A stretch of DNA of 64,000 nucleotides from positions 806,001-870,000 of the forward strand of contig BCIK01000001.1 in NCBI GenBank assembly GCA_039545295.1. Reading direction: 5' to 3'. The notes beneath the pieces were generated by a model. It was not told where the DNA came from. It saw only the letters and a program-made list of their open reading frames with translations, and did no database searches. The number at the start of each line of letters is the position of its first letter. Within the stretch, counting starts at the first letter, position 1. This document shows positions 47,907-62,236 of this stretch, piece by piece. The position numbers and the translations under genes are program-made. This DNA is from Udeniomyces pyricola. Lineage: Eukaryota > Basidiomycota > Tremellomycetes > Cystofilobasidiales > Mrakiaceae.

Positions 47907-50609
47907 CTACTTGGTGACGCTCGCATGGTTCGTCTTCGTCCTACTCTCCACCAAGTCAACCTGACCCAGCAAATCCTCGTCCATCTCAAATTCATCCCAA
48001 TCCGGACTCTCCTCCTTCACCCTCACTGTCGACTTCTTCTCGAGTCCTTCCTCTCTAGTCCGCTGTGAGTCGAAGGCGTTTTCTGAGACCTCATCTTTGT
48101 CCGAGTCGTCCTGTGGTTGGATGTTCTTGGGACTCGGTCGGTTCTTCGCTATCGAGGAAGAATCGGAGATAGGAGTAACCGTCGTCGTCGTTCCCGTTGA
48201 TATGGCAGTCCCATCCGATGGCAGACGGGGTCCATCTCTAGTCGGTTCGTCCATCGCATCAACCGACTTGACGCGTTTGTTTGACCGCTCGTCGTCCTGG
48301 TTCACTTCCTCCTCTTCCTCCTCATCGTGATCGCTCGGCCAATCCGGAGATCCCTCTTTTTCCTCCTCCACTCCTTTCCCTTTCAACGCCCGACTCTTCT
48401 CCCTCTCGTTCTCCTTCTCCCTCTCCGCTTCGATCTCCATCTCCCTCTCCGCTTCGATCTCCATCTCCACATCCGCATCCAAAACACCCACCTTCTTCTC
48501 CCTCTCCCTCTTTCGCTTCTCCTCCGCCGTCATCGTCGTCGAGCCAAAGCGCCGAAGCGGCTTGAACCTCGAGTTGAACGCTTCAGCGAGACGACGGACT
48601 TTAACGTCGCCCAGACCCGGACAGAGCGAGAGCTCCTCAGTCGTCGCGTGAGAAATGCGATCGAACGTCTGAAGGTAAGATGAATGAACAAAGGGCCACG
48701 AAATGCGGGACACAAACAGAAAGAGATATGAGGGATGAGGGGTTGTCAAAGTGACGCTTTGGATGAGTTTATAGTCAATGAGTCATCACAGGTCAATGCC
48801 CTTGCTCCATCCTCTTCATTCTCTCTCTCTCTCTCTCTCCCCCCCCCCCCCCCCCCCCTTTCCCCTTCTCTCCCTTGATGACTTTGACGCCCCACAAAAG
48901 CTTTTCTGTACAAGGTTGTTTCTTTCCTTCCTCTCAAACGCCCAGTTCCCCTGCCCAAAAGTGTCTCCTCCTTCGGAAAACCATGACTTACCCCAAACGA
49001 CGTCGACAGCGTCAGTACATCCGTCTTATTGATACCCTTGACCGAGGTCAAGGCCGCGTTGAGGTGCGATCGGTAGTCGTCATGAACGCGTTCCTTGAGA
49101 ACGTCGGGCGACTTGTGCTCGTAGAGCTTGTACGTTGCCAAGTAGGCGCCGGCTTCTTCCGGGCTGGTTGGAGATGGAACAAGGGATGGGAAGAAGACGG
49201 AGGAAACAGATTGGTGATGAAAGTGCGGCCAGGAATTTCAATTCATTGGGGGGAAACATGAGAAGAGGAATAGAAAGGATGATCAGGTTTGAGCTATGAA
49301 TACGAATCTATGCGGGACGAAGATAATGCAACAAGGCGGAAAATAGATGATCTCTGGGTAGATGATTGAGAAGGGATCGACTTACGTCCATGCCATCATG
49401 ACGGTGAAGTTGTTGATCAAGCACACCTACGCGGTTACCAAACAGCCCGATGGATCCCCAGATGAACAGGTAGGTGGTAACCGTTTCGATCAGAAAAAAG
49501 AAAAATGGGAATGACGCAAGACAGTCTCTTGAAGGAAAGAGCGAGAGGGAAAAGGAGCGGAAGAAGGGCATGGAATACCTTTGTGATCTCTCGAATGGCA
49601 GCTTGGTGATCGTTCTGGTAGTGCCATAAGAGCACAGTACACGTTTATGCATATGACCAGAGACAAGAAGAAGAAGAAAACAAAGCAAGAGCCGTCCACA
49701 GACACATCAAATTCGAGCGCATCGTTTGCCGCTGAGTCCGATCTTGCCCTTTGGAAAAAGGAGAGGGGGATGAGAAGATGGAGAGAGGAAAAATGAGAGG
49801 TGTACGACGTACGACATCGCACATGACAAGCATGACTCTAAGCTGGTACATTCCTCGGAGTTTCTCGATGCGTTGATGCATATACTCTGGGTGGAGTCGA
49901 TGGTACCGAAGCCTTTGTGTTTGTTTGTTTGTTTGTTTGTGAGATTCCGGTTTTATCATTGTTATTATCATTATCATCATTGACAGACACCCAGAGAGAC
50001 GGTAGAGGTATCGGGAGGCATGATGCATTTATTGAAGTGGGCGTTTCAGTATGTCAACTCTATGCATGTATACATGGGAGAACAAGGAGAGGACGACGAA
50101 CGAGAGGTAGAGAACGCAAGAATGGAGGCCGACGACATAGTCGGGTACGACGTCGCCGTACTCCCAAGCGACGCCTTTGATGTGGGGGATAATGGGGTTG
50201 CCTCTCTACGAGAAGAGGAGAACGGTGGTGTCGTTTCGGAAGTAACCGCAGCACGAGGCGAAGGGGAAAAAGTCAGGACGAGTGCAACGTCCATTATCGG
50301 ATGGACGCGTCATCATCTGGGGCAAGGGCGACCGAAAAGGACGATCAGACCGACCTGACGCGCGTTCACGACGATGGTCGCCTTGGATTTCGGACCAGTT
50401 TGAACGGGCCCTGTTGAATTGTTGGGTACAGGTACAGCTGTTGAGGAGGTTGAAGAGGTTAAAGATGATGAAGAGGATGAGGATGAGGTCGATGCTGATG
50501 CTGATGCTGCTGTCGCGGAGCTGGCGGTGACGGGCGGCCGGGCTCGGGCGTTGATGGCGGATCGGTTGTTAGCGGGAACGATAGGCGGCTGGGCGGGAGT
50601 GGGTGGCAT
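47907..50609 (-). CDS. RAD10: Nucleotide excision repair protein ERCC1/Rad10 with acidic C-terminal extension
   Basis: Exons: 50609-50355, 50205-50102, 49912-49813, 49615-49580, 49426-49386, 49163-48992, 48668-47907; 489 aa. Partner of XPF/Rad1 in 5' incision during nucleotide excision repair and in flap removal. Seen: Ser/Ala-rich N-terminus; nuclease-like domain RGNPIIPHIKGVAWEYGDVV, PDYVVGLHSCVLYLSLRYH, LHPEYMHQRIEKL, YQLRVMLVMCDV, NDHQAAIREITKVCLINNFT, MMAWTPEEAGAYLATYKLYE; then the tandem helix-hairpin-helix domain: LTSVKGINKTDVLTLSTSFG and ATTEELSLCPGLGDVKVRRL. Family proteins normally end just after AFNSRF. This one continues ~225 residues with a Lys/Arg/Glu-rich segment, a repeated MEIEAERE, an EEEEEE run and a basic NKRVKS stretch. 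The 48841 C tract lies in intron 6. Confidence 0.93.
48418..48465 (-). repeat. Two 24-base direct repeats in the ERCC1 tail
   Basis: A 24-base CT-rich unit (plus-strand CTCCCTCTCCGCTTCGATCT with CCAT) occurs twice in tandem and encodes MEIEAERE twice on the minus strand. The frame is kept. Confidence 0.75.
49914..49940 (+). repeat. (TTTG)n microsatellite in ERCC1 intron 2
   Basis: About six tetranucleotide units immediately next to the acceptor of ERCC1 exon 3 (minus strand CAAA repeats before CACAAAG). The acceptor therefore lacks a normal polypyrimidine tract. Confidence 0.85.
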
Positions 50610-50918
50610 GATAGATGAGGTGATGTATGAGCAGTGTGCGAGGTGGAATGGACTCTGATCAGATGATGATGGTGCTGATGCTGATGCTGATGATGATTTG
50701 ATGATTGTAGAACGCGAGGGAATCGAAAGTGTTGGGCCAAAGGTAAGTCACCTATGGATATTTAAGTGGATGATCATGATGATGCATGATGGCATGTGAT
50801 ATGTGATATGTGATCATGAATGCATCAATCATTAATCATTAAGCATACAGCACTGACACCTTCGATTCCCCCCGACACCATCCGCATATACTCATCATCA
50901 CCACCTATCCTACCCACC
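50610..50918. promoter_or_regulatory. Divergent promoter, ERCC1 / TAP42
   Basis: 309 bases between start codons. It contains short GATGAT/GCTGAT repeats (50660-50700) and GTGATAT repeats (about 50794-50813). Confidence 0.5.
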
Positions 50919-53190
50919 ATGTCTCATCCTACCTCGCCAGACCTTGATCAGCTCTCTCTTTCCCAACTCCTCGCCACAGCTCTTACCCTCGCTTCCAACG
51001 CAGCCCGACTTAGCACCATCGATAATGAGACCCAAGTGCGTCCGTCCTCTCCACGCTGCCCACACATACTTAATCTTGCCTCATCACTATCTTCACGCCT
51101 TGTTCTTCTCTTTCTCATCTCTTCAGATCATGTTGACACGTGCATCCCGTGCTCTTTCACTCTCTCAAAACCTCCTTCGAGCACGGGGCGTATTTTCCTC
51201 CAACGAGCAGCTCGAAGACGTCAGCACCCAGGGATTGCCCTTCATGACCATTGACTTCATCGCCGGCGAGGTCGTCGGTCGACTCAAGACGACCGGGCGG
51301 AAAGATCGGTTGAAGAGACTTCAACAGGCCAAGGTGCGGGCTATCATATATTCGCACGCTCCCTCTTGATACGTCCATGATCGTGTTTTAAAGGGGAGAT
51401 ACGTCGGCAGAGGATCGATATCTTCAACCCAATCCCCCGTCCCCCACTTATTTCCTTTCTTCATGTGTTATATTCCACCTTACCCAGGACAATTTCGAGG
51501 CTTACACCAAACTCGTTGAATCCTACGGCGTTCTGTCCAAAGACGAGAAAGACAGCCTCAAGCGCAGTGGCGCCAGGGATCCAGCCAAGAAACGCGAGGA
51601 GAAGATTCGGCAGTACAAATGGGAAAAGGAAGTTCGGACGCGTCTTCAGGTTCGTCGAAACGCGTGTCATTTCGGGGTTTCATCTTCTTTTTTTGGACTT
51701 CGCTTCGTTTCTTTTCCTTCGCTGGATGAGATGCAGAGGCCTAGTATTACTTGATGAGGTTACAATCAAGTGCAATGCAATCCCGAAAATTGTCTGACGC
51801 TTTTCTTTTTTCTTTTGGCTTTCCTTTTCCTTCCTTGTTCGACGAGTAGACACTTGCCCAGACAATCTCGCCCAACGCCCCTCCTCCGATGGATGATTTC
51901 GCCCTTATCCTCTCCCTTCTCCCGTCTTCCTCCTCCGATGAAGGACCTACCAATTCTACCTCGTTCTCTTCCACCTCTGAACCCGAATCACTCCGAACGT
52001 ACACCATCTCCCTCCTCTCCTTGCTCTACGCCCAGACCCTCGCCCAGCTCGAGTCGATCCGCCAAGAGACAGATTTACTGGCATCTATCCCGGACGACTT
52101 TGAGGAGAGGAACAAGAGCATGGACGACCGACGAGAGAGAGAGAGGGAAGCGGATGAAGGCGTCGTCGCTGGATGGAGATTGGATACAGTCAACAGGGGA
52201 GGTCCCGATGGTAAAGGGGAATTGATGGATGACAAAGGCAGGGTTCGTGAACTTGGGTCTTCCGTTCACCTTGAATCTTACAGGCGTTACTTTCCCGAGC
52301 TGACTTGAAAATGACCCTGCCTCTTGATCTTCCTTTATTTTCCTCACCAAAACATACATAACAAAATCAAAACAAGCCTTTGCGTCCATTCACAATCTTA
52401 CCATCGGGCGGTTCGATGGACGAGCGTGCTCGGCTTCAGAAGCAGGTCTTCCAAGCAGGTCATCGATTGCCAACTATGTCGATCGATGAGTACCTCGAGA
52501 ACGAGTTTGCTACGCCTGGTCGGGTCATTACAGGAGGAGGGTTCGTAGTTCTGTTACTCTTGGTCTTTTCCTTCTTCTTCTTCTTTCTCCTTTCCTCCTA
52601 GTTGTCCACGTTTTTATTTCTTCTCTTGATCCGACCTTTTCCCTCGCTTCTCTCTACATAACGCTCATCCTGTTTTGCTAAAACCAAACTTCCCCCACTT
52701 CCTTTCCTGCTACCCATCACTCCTCATCCTCAATTCCTCCTTTCTATCTCTCCAGCCAAGCTTCCGAAGATGCTCCGACCTCGAGTGAGATCCTCCAACT
52801 TGCCTCGGAGCAAGACGGTACGCTCGGCGCGACCGACGCCGACGAAACGAAGCGTCAGAAGGACGAGGCCTGGGCCGTCTTCACCGAGGCCAACGCTAAA
52901 GGCGCGGGAAATACCATGAACAGGTCAGTACAACAACATGGGCGAGATGAGAAGATGAAGAGAAGGAGAAGGAGTGTTTAAAGAAGTGCTTTTGGGCAAC
53001 GCGTTTGACCACGAAGTGGAGTTTTCGGTCTGAGGCGTATGCGTGATGACTGATCCGGTCTTTTTTTTTCTCTCTCTCCCCCCTCCCCCCTTTCTTCCGC
53101 TTTTCTTCTTCTTTCGCTTTCTTCTGTCGGCTGTACGGAAACTATTTCCGTTTATATTTTCTGCTTCTTCGATCGATCCTCAGGGGTTAA
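50919..53190 (+). CDS. TAP42: PP2A-associated protein Tap42 (alpha4/IGBP1)
   Basis: Exons: 50919-51035, 51127-51333, 51488-51649, 51850-52242, 52377-52540, 52756-52923, 53184-53190; 405 aa. Tap42 binds the catalytic subunits of PP2A-like phosphatases downstream of TORC1. Seen: N-terminal helical (TPR-like) part with QLLATALTLAS, LTRASRALSLSQNLLRA, LPFMTIDFIAGEV and GRKDRLKRLQQAKDNFEAY; a highly charged RDPAKKREEKIRQYKWEKEV, the family's basic phosphatase-binding helix; then KGRPLRPFTILPSGGSMDE and the C-terminal SIDEYLENEFATPGRVITGG and KRQKDEAWAVFTEANAKGAG elements. Three introns use GTTCGT donors. The last exon supplies only seven coding bases (end of Arg, Gly, TAA), so a short 3' error would change only the last residues. 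Confidence 0.94.
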
Positions 53191-54148
53191 GAAGCAAACC
53201 GGTCCATCGATCTCCGATTCAGGAACATGACCGACTCCCTATCAGGATGGGTCTTGTGTTGAGCTTTGGTTTGTTTCCTTCTGGGTAGATTCTCTTGGTC
53301 CCTTATAAGCTCTCGTTCTTTTCTCTCCCTCCCCTATTCCACATCCTTCCTTCTCTATCTTATTTCCTTGTCTCTTCTCGGTGCATGCAACGGATACGAG
53401 TGACTTGCTCTGTTCTCGTCCGTCCGTGACGTGAGCTTTCTATGTGATTTCGATTTCATTCCCCTCTGCGCCTGCCCTCAGGTGGGTTTTCAAATGCCGA
53501 TCATCCACTGAATCCTCCACGTCATGACGATTCGAGCCAAGATGAGGAATGGGATTGTCGTGTCATGTCATGTCATGTCATGAGCGGCATTGATTGCGAG
53601 AAAAGGGAAACTTTGCAAGAAAAAAAGAAAAGGATCGAAGAAAGAGGATTTGATCTGTGAGGCGACGATCTTGATCGTGGTAGATCGATTACCTCGCAGA
53701 GTTACCCGAGAGATGGTGGGAAGATGATGTATACGGAAGGAAGGAAGGGAGGTAGATTGGTAGCCATCAGCTAAGGTTGGTGATGTTCATTCGGGCTGAT
53801 AGAGATAGATAGAGAGAGAGGGTCCGGCGAGAGGTGTTGGCACGGGAGGGTAGATGGGACATGAAACACATAGAGAAAGAAAGATCAAACCGATGATGGT
53901 GTCGTCGAGAGTGGCAGGTATATTGAGGGTATGGAACAACCAAAAAAGAGAAGAAGAAAAAAAGAGAAGAAAGAAAAAGATATCAAAAACGAGAGGAAGA
54001 AGAGAACTTGCGAGCTGGTGTCCCCATAACTGGGAATGGATGGGTTGCAAAGAAAAGTAGAGACGAAGAAATGATCGAACCAGAACAAAAGGAAAAAAAT
54101 AACAATAAAAATGGCTGAGACAGAGAGCGAGAGAGTCTGAGCTATCTA
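53191..54148. other. Convergent spacer, TAP42 / GH9
   Basis: About 960 bases between stops. It has a pentameric (CATGT)n repeat at about 53558-53581 and (GATA)n/(GA)n at about 53799-53821. A-rich DNA near 53935-53985 suits 3' processing. No gene was seen. Confidence 0.55.
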
Positions 54149-56848
54149 TCACCATTGGAACCATCCCCACCATTTCCACCCAGCGAACCCGATGGCAACC
54201 AAGATTAATACCACAATTACCACCACGATGGCAATGATGCCGCCCGTTGAGATACCTCCATGCGATTTGCATGGGTACGCCGCGTCACACGGATGGCCCG
54301 ACGGGACCGAATACGATCCTGTAGCGAGGGTGACGTAGAAGGGCGGCGTCGAGGAGTATGAGAGCAGGGAAGAGGCCGCGAGGGTAAGCAGAGGAGCATT
54401 GTAATCTAGGGCTACTTCGGATTGGATGTAGTCGGAGCGAAGATTGAAGAAGTTGTCCGAGTGATCGGCTAGGAAAAAAAAGGAAGAAAGAGGAGGAAGG
54501 GAGAAGGAGGCAAGATGGGGATTTGAGAGTGAACTGTCAGACAAACTCATCGGCGAAGGAGTATCGTGCCTCGTGGGAGGATCTAACGAGCAATAGGTCT
54601 ATGCAAGGAAGAAAAGAGACTTCATCTGCCCAAACTCACGACCACCAACGACTGCACCATACAGCACATGAGCTTCCTCTTGAGGGTCCGAGTCGATGGC
54701 GTTGATGTTGTTGGCGCCGGCGGCCATGGCAGAATGGGGATTCGTCGGTGCGTTGGGGTTCGATCCGACGACATAAGGCGCAGACATAGGGTTGTCACCG
54801 AGAGCGTAGTCAAGTTGGGCTTGCGCATACGACTGAGCATCACGCAGATTTTCCGAGAATATGAAAGATTGACAGGGTTTTATTGTTATTATTAATACAT
54901 CGGTTACTGTCCGCTGCGCACAATCAAGAAACGAACGAAAAGAGATTCTTACCAGGTAGGAGCTCGTTTTGGACGATGTCGAGGCAAGTGGGGCATAGTG
55001 GCGGAGTAGCATGGCGATATTAAGGGCTGGGTTGAGAGATGCAGCATCCGAGTCGCCGTCGTACTGTGCCATTCCGGTCAAAACGCCAGTGTCTCCAAAT
55101 TCAGCATCTAGTGACGACACATCATCAAGCCACAAGGAGAGAGTTCTATGTTTAGAGAGAAAGCTACTACTCACCCAAAGGAGTCCACCTTTTGTCATGG
55201 TCGCTCGTCCTTGACCCGCCACGATTCCATCGAACGCTCCCTCCGCTTCACTCTGCCAGAACGTCGCGTTCGGATCAAGACCTGCGTTCGTCGCGAGCGA
55301 GGGTCGGGCCGAAGCGATTTGAGCCATGAGAACCGGTAAACCAGGAACGGTCGAGTCCCAGTTGAAGACGGTGTTTTGAGGCTTGATCTTGAAAGAATGG
55401 TAGTAGTTCACTGCGTCGACGTAGTATTGCGACTCATCGGTTGCCAGACCGAGCTGATGGGAAGGGGGAAAAGAAAGCAGAACGAGTCGAAAGCTGCATG
55501 AGAGATTGTTGCGGTCCCTGATGAGAGCAGGCTCGGATAAACCCAAGGAGGACATACCCAAATGGCGGCCCAGACTAGATTGTCCCCATACCCAGAGCTT
55601 GCATAGACTTCGGCGACAGCAGGAACGCTTGTTTGGTAAGTCATCATCTCCGTCCCGTTGGCGAATGTGTAAAGGTCCTTGGCATGCTGCAATAGTTCGG
55701 CCGAGTACGTCGAGTTGGCAATAGATGAAAGGGTTGCAAAGTTGAATGATGCAGATGAGGACGATCCGTTGGTGGAAGCATAAAGGAATGCGGCCGATGC
55801 AAAAGCTGCAGCGGCGTTGGCGGCGGCGTCAGTCCCTGGGTTCGTCGCGTTGATCTGGTACGATGGTCGAGGATTTGGGATATCTTGATCTCCTCCCCAG
55901 TAACTATCCAAGCGGAGAAGGTTGTGTTAATCAACCCTTCGATACGAATCGTCTCCTGAGACACGTATATTGAGTGCGTCTAACTTACTTGTTATCGACA
56001 GAAGCCGAGCCCACCTGAACCCAAAGCGTCGATGCACTTGGATGAGCCTTCATGAGCCAATCCAACCCCCAACGTACTTAGAAAATCCGACACAGGTTGA
56101 TTGTGTCATGTTGTCAAGAGGAACCAACGATTGAATCAGCTTTCTTGGTCGGATAGCGGATGATATGAGACCGGTCCGAACGAGACTGACGCATTCCATC
56201 GAGTTCGGCCGTTGCGTTAGCGGCGTCGTATCCTCCCCCAAAGACCGAGGCACCCCAAGCGACAGATCCTAGGACGAAGGACAATGGGTATGTGCATTTG
56301 AGGTAGTCTGGGTGCGAGAGCGGAATCAGCAACACGATGAACAGAATCATGACGATAGCTTCATGTCAGTACAACAACGTTAGCGCTTGACCGCCGGCAG
56401 ACCGACCAGCCGGATTTGCTCACCTCCTGCATCGTAATAACTGTGATAGCAAAGATGCCATAGAGAGAAGAACGCGTGAGTTTTCTCCGACCTAGATGCT
56501 TCGTTCTTCTCCCCACAAGTTCCGGCTGACCACACCAGGCATCAAACTCGAACAAGACGCCCATATTACGTACCCCCCAACAAGATCGACCCCGACATCC
56601 GATCCGTCCGCAAGGCCCGAATCGTTGCGCCACTCGATGCGTTCCCCTCCCGACCCATCTGTAAGTTGACCGCTCCTCTGAGCATTGTAAAACCAAAGCC
56701 CTTTTTGTAAAAGCTCGCTCCATTGCTGAGACGATGAGAGGGAGGACGTGTTGAGGCCTTCGGAGGCGGGCAAGGGCGAATAGGCGGCGGCACACATGAG
56801 GGAAAGGTTTGGCAGAAGGAGCACGAGGCCACTAGAGAAGAACCACAT
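54149..56848 (-). CDS. Glycoside hydrolase family 9 endoglucanase, membrane-anchored
   Basis: Exons: 56848-56574, 56440-56424, 56307-56191, 56076-55989, 55903-55558, 55453-55175, 55063-54953, 54832-54640, 54468-54149; 581 aa. GH9 enzymes hydrolyse beta-1,4-glucan by inversion. Seen: signal peptide (MWFFSSGLVLLLPNLSLMCA), EWRNDSGLADGSDVGVDLVG, GGYYDAGDYLK (catalytic Asp motif), RWGLDWLMKAHPSASTLW, YWGGDQDIPNPRPSYQIN, TKGGLLWYDGDSDAASLNPA, QLDYALGDNPMSAPYVVGSN, NPHSAMAAG, and RSDYIQSEVALDYNAPLLTL (candidate acid Glu). After the catalytic domain, a Ser/Pro region leads to a hydrophobic helix (IIAIVVVIVVLILVAIGF) and a short Trp-rich end, so a type I membrane or wall anchor is likely. Exon 2 is only 17 bases, carrying YYDAG. 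Intron 6 (55174-55064) is 111 bases, open and in frame. Confidence 0.9.
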
Positions 56849-58874
<2,026 letters not shown>

Positions 58875-59342
58875 GGTTCAAGCCTTGGTTTGGGAGGAGC
58901 GATGTGGCTGGTGAGAGATGATGTACGAGTAGGACTGGGATGAGAAGACGAATTGCCGGTTGATTGGGGCAGCCCCAACGCGTTGCAGCGCGTAACTCGT
59001 CTTTTGGCGTCGATCAGTCGATAGTCCTCGTAGCTCGTTCAATTGGAGATGTAAATACGTCAGATCACAGTGTCATCGACATCGGATCCATGTCCGAGGA
59101 AACGTATACTACACCACCCGCATACATTGATCAAAGTTGTCTCCCAACACGTACGAAAGCTTGTAGATCATGATACTGTAACAACACGCTCATCCTGATT
59201 GGTTCTTTTTAATTTATGATTGGTCACGTGCACAAAGCCTCATGCATCATGTACATACGCTGTGGAAAATATCGCCTTATACATATATATATAACACATA
59301 TAACTAGCGCCTTCGTTTTCATTCAACTTCCGCCCCAACTTA
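58875..59342. promoter_or_regulatory. Spacer upstream of adenylate kinase and 3' of ATG15
   Basis: 468 bases, tandem minus-strand genes. It includes ATACATATATATATAAC near 59279-59297. No gene was seen. Confidence 0.5.
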
Positions 59343-61912
59343 TTAGGAGCATCCACTCGACTTCTTGCCAAAGTCGTCGCTATATTCCCCTAGTAAGACG
59401 CCAAAGAAGAAGCGAAGGGAAGGCAGCAGGAAAGCGCATGAGCAATAGGAATCACGGTCGAACCAAGACTCGATCAACGAGCAAGGACAGATCCAAGTGA
59501 AAACCAATATTGGCAGACTTACATTTGAAGCAATCCACGCAATCCCGTTCTTCAATCGCTTCTGGAACAGTTCTCTTCCGCCGCTCCTTCTTACCTTCAG
59601 TCGCATGAATGCCCGAGTCGACGATCGTCGTTCCGTTCGGTGGCTCGTGTTTCTTGCCCTCGCCATCATTCCAATCTTCGGTAAGGAGCTTATCGACGAG
59701 CACGCCGATCCTAGTGCGATCAAACCGTTGACGGGTCAGTCAGGATGAGGAAAATTAGTGTGACGGCAAGAGCATAGGAATAAAAAAAGAAAAGAGACAA
59801 ACCGATGGGAGCGGATGTCAACGCTCCACCCGAGCTTGCCGACCGTATCATAGACGATAGACTTGCCAAGGTGACAGCGGGATTCCATCGCGAAACCGGC
59901 GGCATAGCAAGTGGAGAGGGTACCGCTAGTCGAGCCGATAGTCCGATCAAAAAAACAACAACATATTACCGGACAGAAGAGGGTTCAACACAGTTTCCGC
60001 TGAGAGGGACCGCAGCACGCTAACCGAAGGAGAGGGGGAAGTGATGCTCACGTGCAGGTGCCCATGGCAATGGGATCCGCCTGTGGGTTAATTAGAGGGT
60101 GTTAGCCATGTTAAACCAGCTCCTTCTCAGAATGAATAAACCAGTCGACTTACAGTGTTGTAGACGTGCGTGATGCCGCCTCCGTCGCCTCCACTGGGTG
60201 GCAGCGGAAGATGAAGCCGTCCGGCCGCGAGTTTCTCACCGGGACTCTCAAACGCGACAGTCGGTGCTCCGAACGTCACGCCGAGAAGAGAAGAGATGGC
60301 TCCTCCAAGGGAATGACCTGTGAGCCAAATGTTGGCGTTGGGATAGAGGGTTGAGATATTGTTGTAGAGGTTGGTCCTAAAATAGGAGAAGAGAAATGCA
60401 CGCTCTGGATCAGTCAAGGCCGGAAGTGTAGAAACATCAGAGAACCCATAGCTCTGTTATTTCAAGAGAATGTCCGTCCATAACCTACGAACCCGATGGG
60501 ATAGTAGACGGATTCCTCGATGAGTGCATTCTCGACGCATGACTGCTTGCATTTCATGCCGCCCGCGAACTGATGTCAGAGAATTGGTAGGAACCGAGCG
60601 AGTGAGAGATCATGGTCCAGTACCGAGTAGTTCATTGAACTACTTACGCAATCGCAGACGGTCGACCAAGAGAAATCAATCCTGGCGCAGCAGCATCTGG
60701 ATACGAAGACAGGGGAAGTATGATCTTCAGACGCTGGGTTTGAAATCGTGTATTGCGCTGACGAACTACGAGCTTACGAGCTACATGTAAAAAAAATAGA
60801 TCGGAAAAGGTAAGTAAAGTATGCCTAACGTCGTGACCGTCCGAAATCTGGAACTAGCAGGCGACAGGACTAACAAGAGGAGGTTATCATTAAATCGGTC
60901 CTTGAATGACGACAGTCCAGGCCGAGATGCATTCAAGGTTAGCTTCTGTTCTCCTTGCTCGGGACACATGTGCATTTGTAGAGAGAAAGCCCTCCTCACG
61001 TTCTTTGCGGTTGGACCCCCACTCCCAAGCAAGCCAGCACTCGTGCCTTTAATGGAGATGACGACAGTCGAATTGTCGTCGTTGGCAAAAATGTGGCCTC
61101 GAAGACGATCGGCATTGGTGTCCCATCCGATTGGGATACTCTGAAGATATAATGACATGCCGTTCAGCATTATCGTCTCGACAGAGAGACGTCGAGTCCA
61201 TATACACGCACGGTGTTGTAGCCATCGATGGGAATCCAGCCGGTCGTGTCCGACGGAAGCGTGTAGCTAAAAGGCTCAGAGCATCAGATCAGGTTTCTCG
61301 CTACTTTGGACTTTGATCTAGTACATGTAGAAAATGACGATCTCACGCATTTGACGTCATCTTGGCCAGGGTCAGGAGAGTCTCTCGGTCCTCGACATCT
61401 GCAGAGCGGGACGCAACGGGAGCGGGATCATCGTCGACACGTGACGAGCCAAAGTTGTCAGCTTTTGGATGACCCTCGTATGATCAAAGCTATGTCAATT
61501 CTACTCTGATTGAGCACTCTGATTGAGCAGAATCGATTCATCTGCTATGTCTCTCGAGCAACGCACCAGGAGCGTCGACCTCGACACCTTCCCAATCGAT
61601 GAGCTCGCCGAGTTGGCCGCCGAGGCCCTTGATTCTGCCTCTCCAGCGAGCATCGTGCCAACTGGTGAGATTCCTTGGTCGATATACTGTGACCTGGCGC
61701 GTGTTGAGGATGATAGGGTCTTGTTGGAGAGATCGAAGGCTCTCGGCGGACGGGACGGATGAGAGGACTAGGGCGCGGTTGTTGGATGGGTGGAGAGAAT
61801 GAGAGTGGCGTAGCGTGAAGGATTGGTGGGGCGATAGTGGGATGGGATGTGGGCTGGGCAGATAAGGAAGCAGGAAGGTCAATAGGCTGATGAGAGAAGT
61901 GGGGAGGATCAT
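59343..61912 (-). CDS. ATG15: Autophagic-body lipase Atg15
   Basis: Exons: 61912-61567, 61398-61347, 61266-61212, 61140-61000, 60900-60875, 60696-60648, 60569-60493, 60376-60154, 60080-60052, 59925-59803, 59710-59523, 59389-59343; 451 aa. Atg15 is a vacuolar phospholipase that breaks down autophagic bodies. Seen: an N-terminal signal-anchor (MILPTSLISLLTFLLPYL), SFTLRHSHSLHPSNNRALVL, RETLLTLAKMTSNAY, DTTGWIPIDGYN, IGWDTNADRLRGHIF, ISIKGTSAGLLGSGGPT, NDRFNDNLLLCCCARIDFSW, KCKQSCVENALIEESVYYPI, the lipase elbow IWLTGHSLGGAIS with Ser271, VYNTADPIAMGTC with Asp325, and WSVDIRSHRIG with His373, then ERDCVDCFKWEYSDDF. All triad residues are present. Intron 7 uses GTTCGT at the YYPIG/TNLYNN join. 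Confidence 0.93.
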
Positions 61913-62236
61913 GGTGTGTTAGCGGGAGTGGTGGTGGTAGTGGGGGGATCATAGGTCAGTCGATCAGTCATGACTCAGGAGTGAATCCGGTCAACGCCGT
62001 CAACCCTGCGCCCGTCCCCGTCCCCGTCCCCGTCCGAAGGAGTCGAGCGTAGTACGTACGCGTAGTCATGTGTATATATACTAAAGATATCACTGTATCT
62101 AGCCTGCCATCGCCTGCCACCAGCACAGCCAGTCTCATCAGACCATATATCATAAACCATAGTTATCATATCGTATACCTTAGTCCACCTCATCCACACC
62201 CTCCCATCAACCCAACCGCTTCATCGTCTCACGTCC
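61913..62236. promoter_or_regulatory. Divergent promoter, ATG15 / Atg38-like gene
   Basis: 324 bases between the two start codons. It contains four tandem CGTCCC hexamers at about 62013-62036 and a TATATATAC box at about 62074. The pairing of two autophagy-related genes suggests shared control (inference). Confidence 0.55.

Noticed and set aside
48281..48683. Plus-strand frames rich in SPSPLRSPSP repeats
   Set aside because: These are antisense readings of the Glu/Arg-rich ERCC1 tail and its 24-base repeat.
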